In this document: piece after piece, positions 62,022-64,000 of the stretch
Layout: every line of letters starts with the position of its first letter
Numbering within the stretch: the stretch's first letter is position 1
Position numbers and translations under genes: made by a program
Source: Aphidius gifuensis
Taxonomy: Eukaryota; Arthropoda; Insecta; Hymenoptera; Braconidae
DNA length: 64,000 bases
Direction of reading: 5' to 3'
Assembly: GCF_014905175.1 (NCBI RefSeq)
Contig: NC_057788.1
Location: 1,302,001-1,366,000 of the forward strand
Notes under the pieces: generated by a model
What the model saw: the letters and a program-made list of their open reading frames with translations, nothing else
What the model was told of the DNA's origin: nothing
Database searches by the model: none

Positions 62022-64000
62022 TTAACCATAGCGTGGTGCTCTAAAATAACAATTATGAGATTCACAAATATTACAATCTATTCTTTCACCTGTATACAAA
62101 GCACAATATTCTGCTTTATACGGTGGATATTTAATATGAAAAATAATTGATTTTGGGATATTCCAAGCTTGTTTAACTTCAATGATATTATTAGTATTAT
62201 TAAATAAATACAAATCTTCAATATTACTGCTCTCAAATGCACCATTTTTAATACAGCTAATTTTGTTATTCGACAAATCTATCTTATTTATTTTAATATT
62301 ACCAAATATATTTTTTTCAATCGTTTCAAGTTTATTATAACTTAAATTTAATAAATTAAAATTTTCATTACCATCAATTTTAAATGATCCATCATCAATA
62401 TTCTCAATGTCATTATTATTCAATAAAAGTGAAAATATATTTTCCATATCATTAAATACATTTACATTAATACTCGTTATTTTATTAAATGACAAATTTA
62501 TATATTTCAATTTATCCAGTAAATTAAATGCATCACGATAAATGGCCATCAACCTTGTTTTAGTTATCGTCAATATTTCAATTTGTTGCATACAAATAAA
62601 TGAATTTTCTTGAAGCTCGTAAATTTTACTAAATGTATAACGAATATCAGTTATTGAATTTGATATATTTTTCGAATATAAATTACGACAAATACCAACG
62701 GTATCATTACCAACAATTTCCAGGGTTTTTAATCTACCAAGATTTATCAATACTTGACTGAGATATAGAAAAGATTCATCAATTTGAATTTTAAGATATT
62801 TAAGTGATGGTAAAAATTTAAATAAATTATTTTTCAATATCACTGGTCCACAATTAATTTCTAAATTTTCCAATTCCGTTAAACCATCAAATGATTCAGG
62901 ATAAATATAAAAACCATTTGCAATATTTTCATGAATAATTAATGTTTTTAATTCCGAATTAATATTTGAATTTTTAAATGCATATTTATCGATATTTGTT
63001 ATTGACATATTTGATATTTCAAGTTTTCCCGCCGTTTTTTTGAATAATCCAATCAAATCATCGATCCATGATGTAGATCTAAATGACACAGAAGTTATAG
63101 CATTGTAACTGACACAAATTCGAAACAGATCTTGATCAAAGCATGATATTTCAATTTTAGAAATGTTAAGATACCAAGCAAATTGATCGCTAATTAGTCC
63201 ATCATTATTATGTACATAAAGCTTTTCAATTTCCATATTTGTCAATGCACTATTTTCAATTTGCCATAGTGCATTATTTGATAAATCTAGCTCTTTACTT
63301 TTAACACCATTAAATGTATCTTTTTTTATTTGTATTAATAAATTATAACTTAAATCAAGCATTGACAGTGTTTTATTGGCAAATGCATTGTCTTCGATAA
63401 ATTTAATTTTATTATTACTTAGTGATAATAATTTTAAACGGGTTAATTCATTGAAAATATTTTTATCAATTCGTGTTAATTTATTTGATGATAATATTAG
63501 GCTATTTAATTTATAAAGTTTATCAAATGCTTCGGGTAAAATTTTTTCAAGCTGGCTATTTGTTATGCAAAGATGTTCAAGTTTATTTAAACAAAAAAAA
63601 TCAGATTTTTGTAGAGATCTAAATGTTCCATTTGTATATCGAAGACGTTTTATATTTGATTGTGGATATTTACATATTTCAGGATTACAAATAGCAACTT
63701 CTTTAGCATCAATAATGAATAAATTTTCAATGGATACTCGATTGGTTAATTCACAAACACAAACATCAGATTTCCATGAATTATCAAGTGTTGAAATTTC
63801 AAGTGTTTTCAAAGTTGCCTTGATATTATCTAAAATAAATATATTAAATTTAATTGGTTGTGTTTTTAGCTTTAAAACTTCAAGATTTGATAAACCTGTA
63901 AATGATTCTGTATTGATTAAAAAATTTTTTGCTGTAGATGTTATTATTAATGTTGTAATTGTTAAATTAACAAATGATCTATCTTTTATTGATGAAATTT
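62022..64000 (-). CDS. secreted-type LRR protein, third copy (5' end outside window)
   Basis: The frame is open from the window edge to the stop at 62022, about 659 residues. No start codon is expected here: the sequence right up to 64000 matches the middle of the second LRR block of the other copies (SSIKDRSFVNLTITTLIITS). The visible part holds most of block two and all of block three, ending in the C-terminal Cys cap (YCALYTGERIDCNICESHNC...). It is more diverged from the copies at 53145 and 58302 than they are from each other, so it is the older branch. The fragment at 57185-57410 belongs to this branch. Confidence 0.88.
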   Translation of the reverse strand, partial: ISSIKDRSFVNLTITTLIITSTAKNFLINTESFTGLSNLEVLKLKTQPIKFNIFILDNIKATLKTLEISTLDNSWKSDVCVCELTNRVSIENLFIIDAKEVAICNPEICKYPQSNIKRLRYTNGTFRSLQKSDFFCLNKLEHLCITNSQLEKILPEAFDKLYKLNSLILSSNKLTRIDKNIFNELTRLKLLSLSNNKIKFIEDNAFANKTLSMLDLSYNLLIQIKKDTFNGVKSKELDLSNNALWQIENSALTNMEIEKLYVHNNDGLISDQFAWYLNISKIEISCFDQDLFRICVSYNAITSVSFRSTSWIDDLIGLFKKTAGKLEISNMSITNIDKYAFKNSNINSELKTLIIHENIANGFYIYPESFDGLTELENLEINCGPVILKNNLFKFLPSLKYLKIQIDESFLYLSQVLINLGRLKTLEIVGNDTVGICRNLYSKNISNSITDIRYTFSKIYELQENSFICMQQIEILTITKTRLMAIYRDAFNLLDKLKYINLSFNKITSINVNVFNDMENIFSLLLNNNDIENIDDGSFKIDGNENFNLLNLSYNKLETIEKNIFGNIKINKIDLSNNKISCIKNGAFESSNIEDLYLFNNTNNIIEVKQAWNIPKSIIFHIKYPPYKAEYCALYTGERIDCNICESHNCYFRAPRYG

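Noticed and set aside
53145..64000. Toll-like receptors
   Set aside because: The proteins have LRRs but no transmembrane segment or TIR domain after the repeats, and they end at a short Cys cap.
1..64000. tRNA, rRNA or spliceosomal RNA genes
   Set aside because: None of the usual conserved boxes or cloverleaf patterns could be found by eye. A covariance-model search would be decisive.

Overview
The window looks like nuclear DNA of an insect, most likely a hymenopteran. It is extremely A/T-rich (by eye about four fifths A+T, not computed), full of poly-A/T and TAA-type runs, and has small coding exons scattered through long introns. Four conserved animal genes can be recognised exon by exon: hnRNP K (bancal), TIM44, a PMF1/Nnf1 kinetochore protein and cytochrome b5. 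The base composition and a tandem family of large secreted leucine-rich-repeat (LRR) proteins fit a braconid parasitoid wasp, perhaps of the Aphidiinae. That placement is inference, not proof.

Layout. Positions 1-43300 are essentially one gene, hnRNP K on the minus strand. Ten coding exons lie between 121 and 18403. Probable 5' UTR exons are at 26684-26734, about 33070-33208 and 43230-43294. The last intron holds the miR-7 hairpin (388-472), the same host-gene relation known from flies and vertebrates. The 11.9-kb intron that splits KH2 contains two complete cytochrome b5 genes on the opposite strand (3563-3976 and 6188-6586). The introns also carry three direct copies of a dispersed repeat, a candidate terminal-inverted-repeat element (20642-22105) and a near-identical 600-bp inverted pair (11553-12146 and 24738-25339) flanking five exons.

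Positions 43400-49400 hold housekeeping genes. A small coiled-coil gene (43604-43960, plus) is divergent from hnRNP K across a CCAAT/E2F-like promoter. It is followed by PMF1/Nnf1 (44132-46460, minus) and full-length TIM44 (47473-49332, minus).

Positions 49780-64000 are a young duplication landscape. A block made of TIM44 and an LRR gene was duplicated. In one copy TIM44 stayed intact and the LRR gene decayed (49785-50990). In the other the LRR gene is intact (53145-56414), while TIM44 (51317-52379) lost its coiled-coil region, part of the C-domain helix and its original start codon, yet kept its reading frame. The LRR gene was further copied in tandem: a C-terminally truncated copy (58302-61289), a copy running off the window (62022-64000) and small relics (57185-57410, 58140-58301). 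The intact LRR proteins have a signal peptide and three consecutive homologous LRR blocks, and their genes have TATA boxes, as expected for secreted, strongly tissue-specific products.
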